Origin: Microcaldota archaeon
Lineage (GTDB): Archaea > Micrarchaeota > Micrarchaeia > Micrarchaeales > Micrarchaeaceae
Assembly (NCBI GenBank): GCA_021810685.1
Contig: JAJZII010000033.1
Location: 1 to 5,538, forward strand
Length of the DNA stretch: 5,538 bases
Direction: 5' to 3'
Program-made: the position numbers and the translations under genes
Shown: piece after piece, positions 5,534 to 5,538 of the stretch
How the letters are laid out: each line of letters begins with the position of its first letter
How positions within the stretch are numbered: the first letter of the stretch is position 1
Notes under the pieces: model-generated
What the model was told of the DNA's origin: nothing
The model's input: only the letters and a program-made list of their open reading frames with translations
Databases searched by the model: none

Positions 5534-5538
5534 GCTCT

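Noticed and set aside
1..5538. CRISPR array, insertion sequence, toxin-antitoxin or defence system
   Set aside because: No spaced direct repeats, no terminal inverted repeats with a transposase, and all genes but the edge nuclease are recognised housekeeping families; the nuclease alone does not make a defence system.

Overview
The window is archaeal chromosome, housekeeping in content and densely coding. It holds a group II chaperonin (thermosome) with a Gly-Gly-Met tail, the eukaryote-type ribosomal proteins L14e and L34e, an archaeal-type adenylate kinase, and a DUF106 (EMC3/TMCO1, 'archaeal YidC-like') membrane protein. TATA-like boxes and GGTG ribosome-binding motifs complementary to the archaeal 16S 3' end (CACCTCC) support this. 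The lineage cannot be fixed from this sequence. Carrying both L14e and L34e argues against some euryarchaeal groups that lost them. The divergent, compact proteins would fit a DPANN-type or other deep archaeon, but that is a guess.

Layout: a rightward gene enters from the left edge and ends at 554; it looks like the C-terminal part of an Mre11/SbcD-type nuclease. Everything else is on the minus strand, read from right to left: a Mrp/NBP35-like P-loop ATPase (5533-4733), a 120-bp gap, the thermosome (4612-2951), an 85-bp gap with a perfect hairpin, adenylate kinase (2865-2269), DUF106 (overlapping it by 4 nt), a 74-bp gap with a T-rich tract and a TATA box, then L34e, a cytidylate kinase-like protein and L14e. 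L14e and the nuclease gene converge with 8 bp between their stops.

The order adk - DUF106 - L34e - cmk - L14e is a conserved archaeal string usually found downstream of secY and often followed by cbf5/truB. Here the string itself is intact, but secY is not next to adk (the thermosome is) and cbf5 is not after L14e (the convergent nuclease is). The string links nucleotide-monophosphate phosphorylation, membrane-protein insertion and ribosome assembly. The sequence suggests at least three transcription starts: before the thermosome, before adk and before L34e.

I see no mobile element, CRISPR array, tRNA or rRNA, and no clear new system. The points most worth a second look are a Mrp-like ATPase lacking the CxxC iron-sulfur motif, a cytidylate kinase with altered substrate-site positions, the hairpin between the thermosome and adk, the palindrome upstream of the thermosome, and the nearly identical leaders of the thermosome and L34e.
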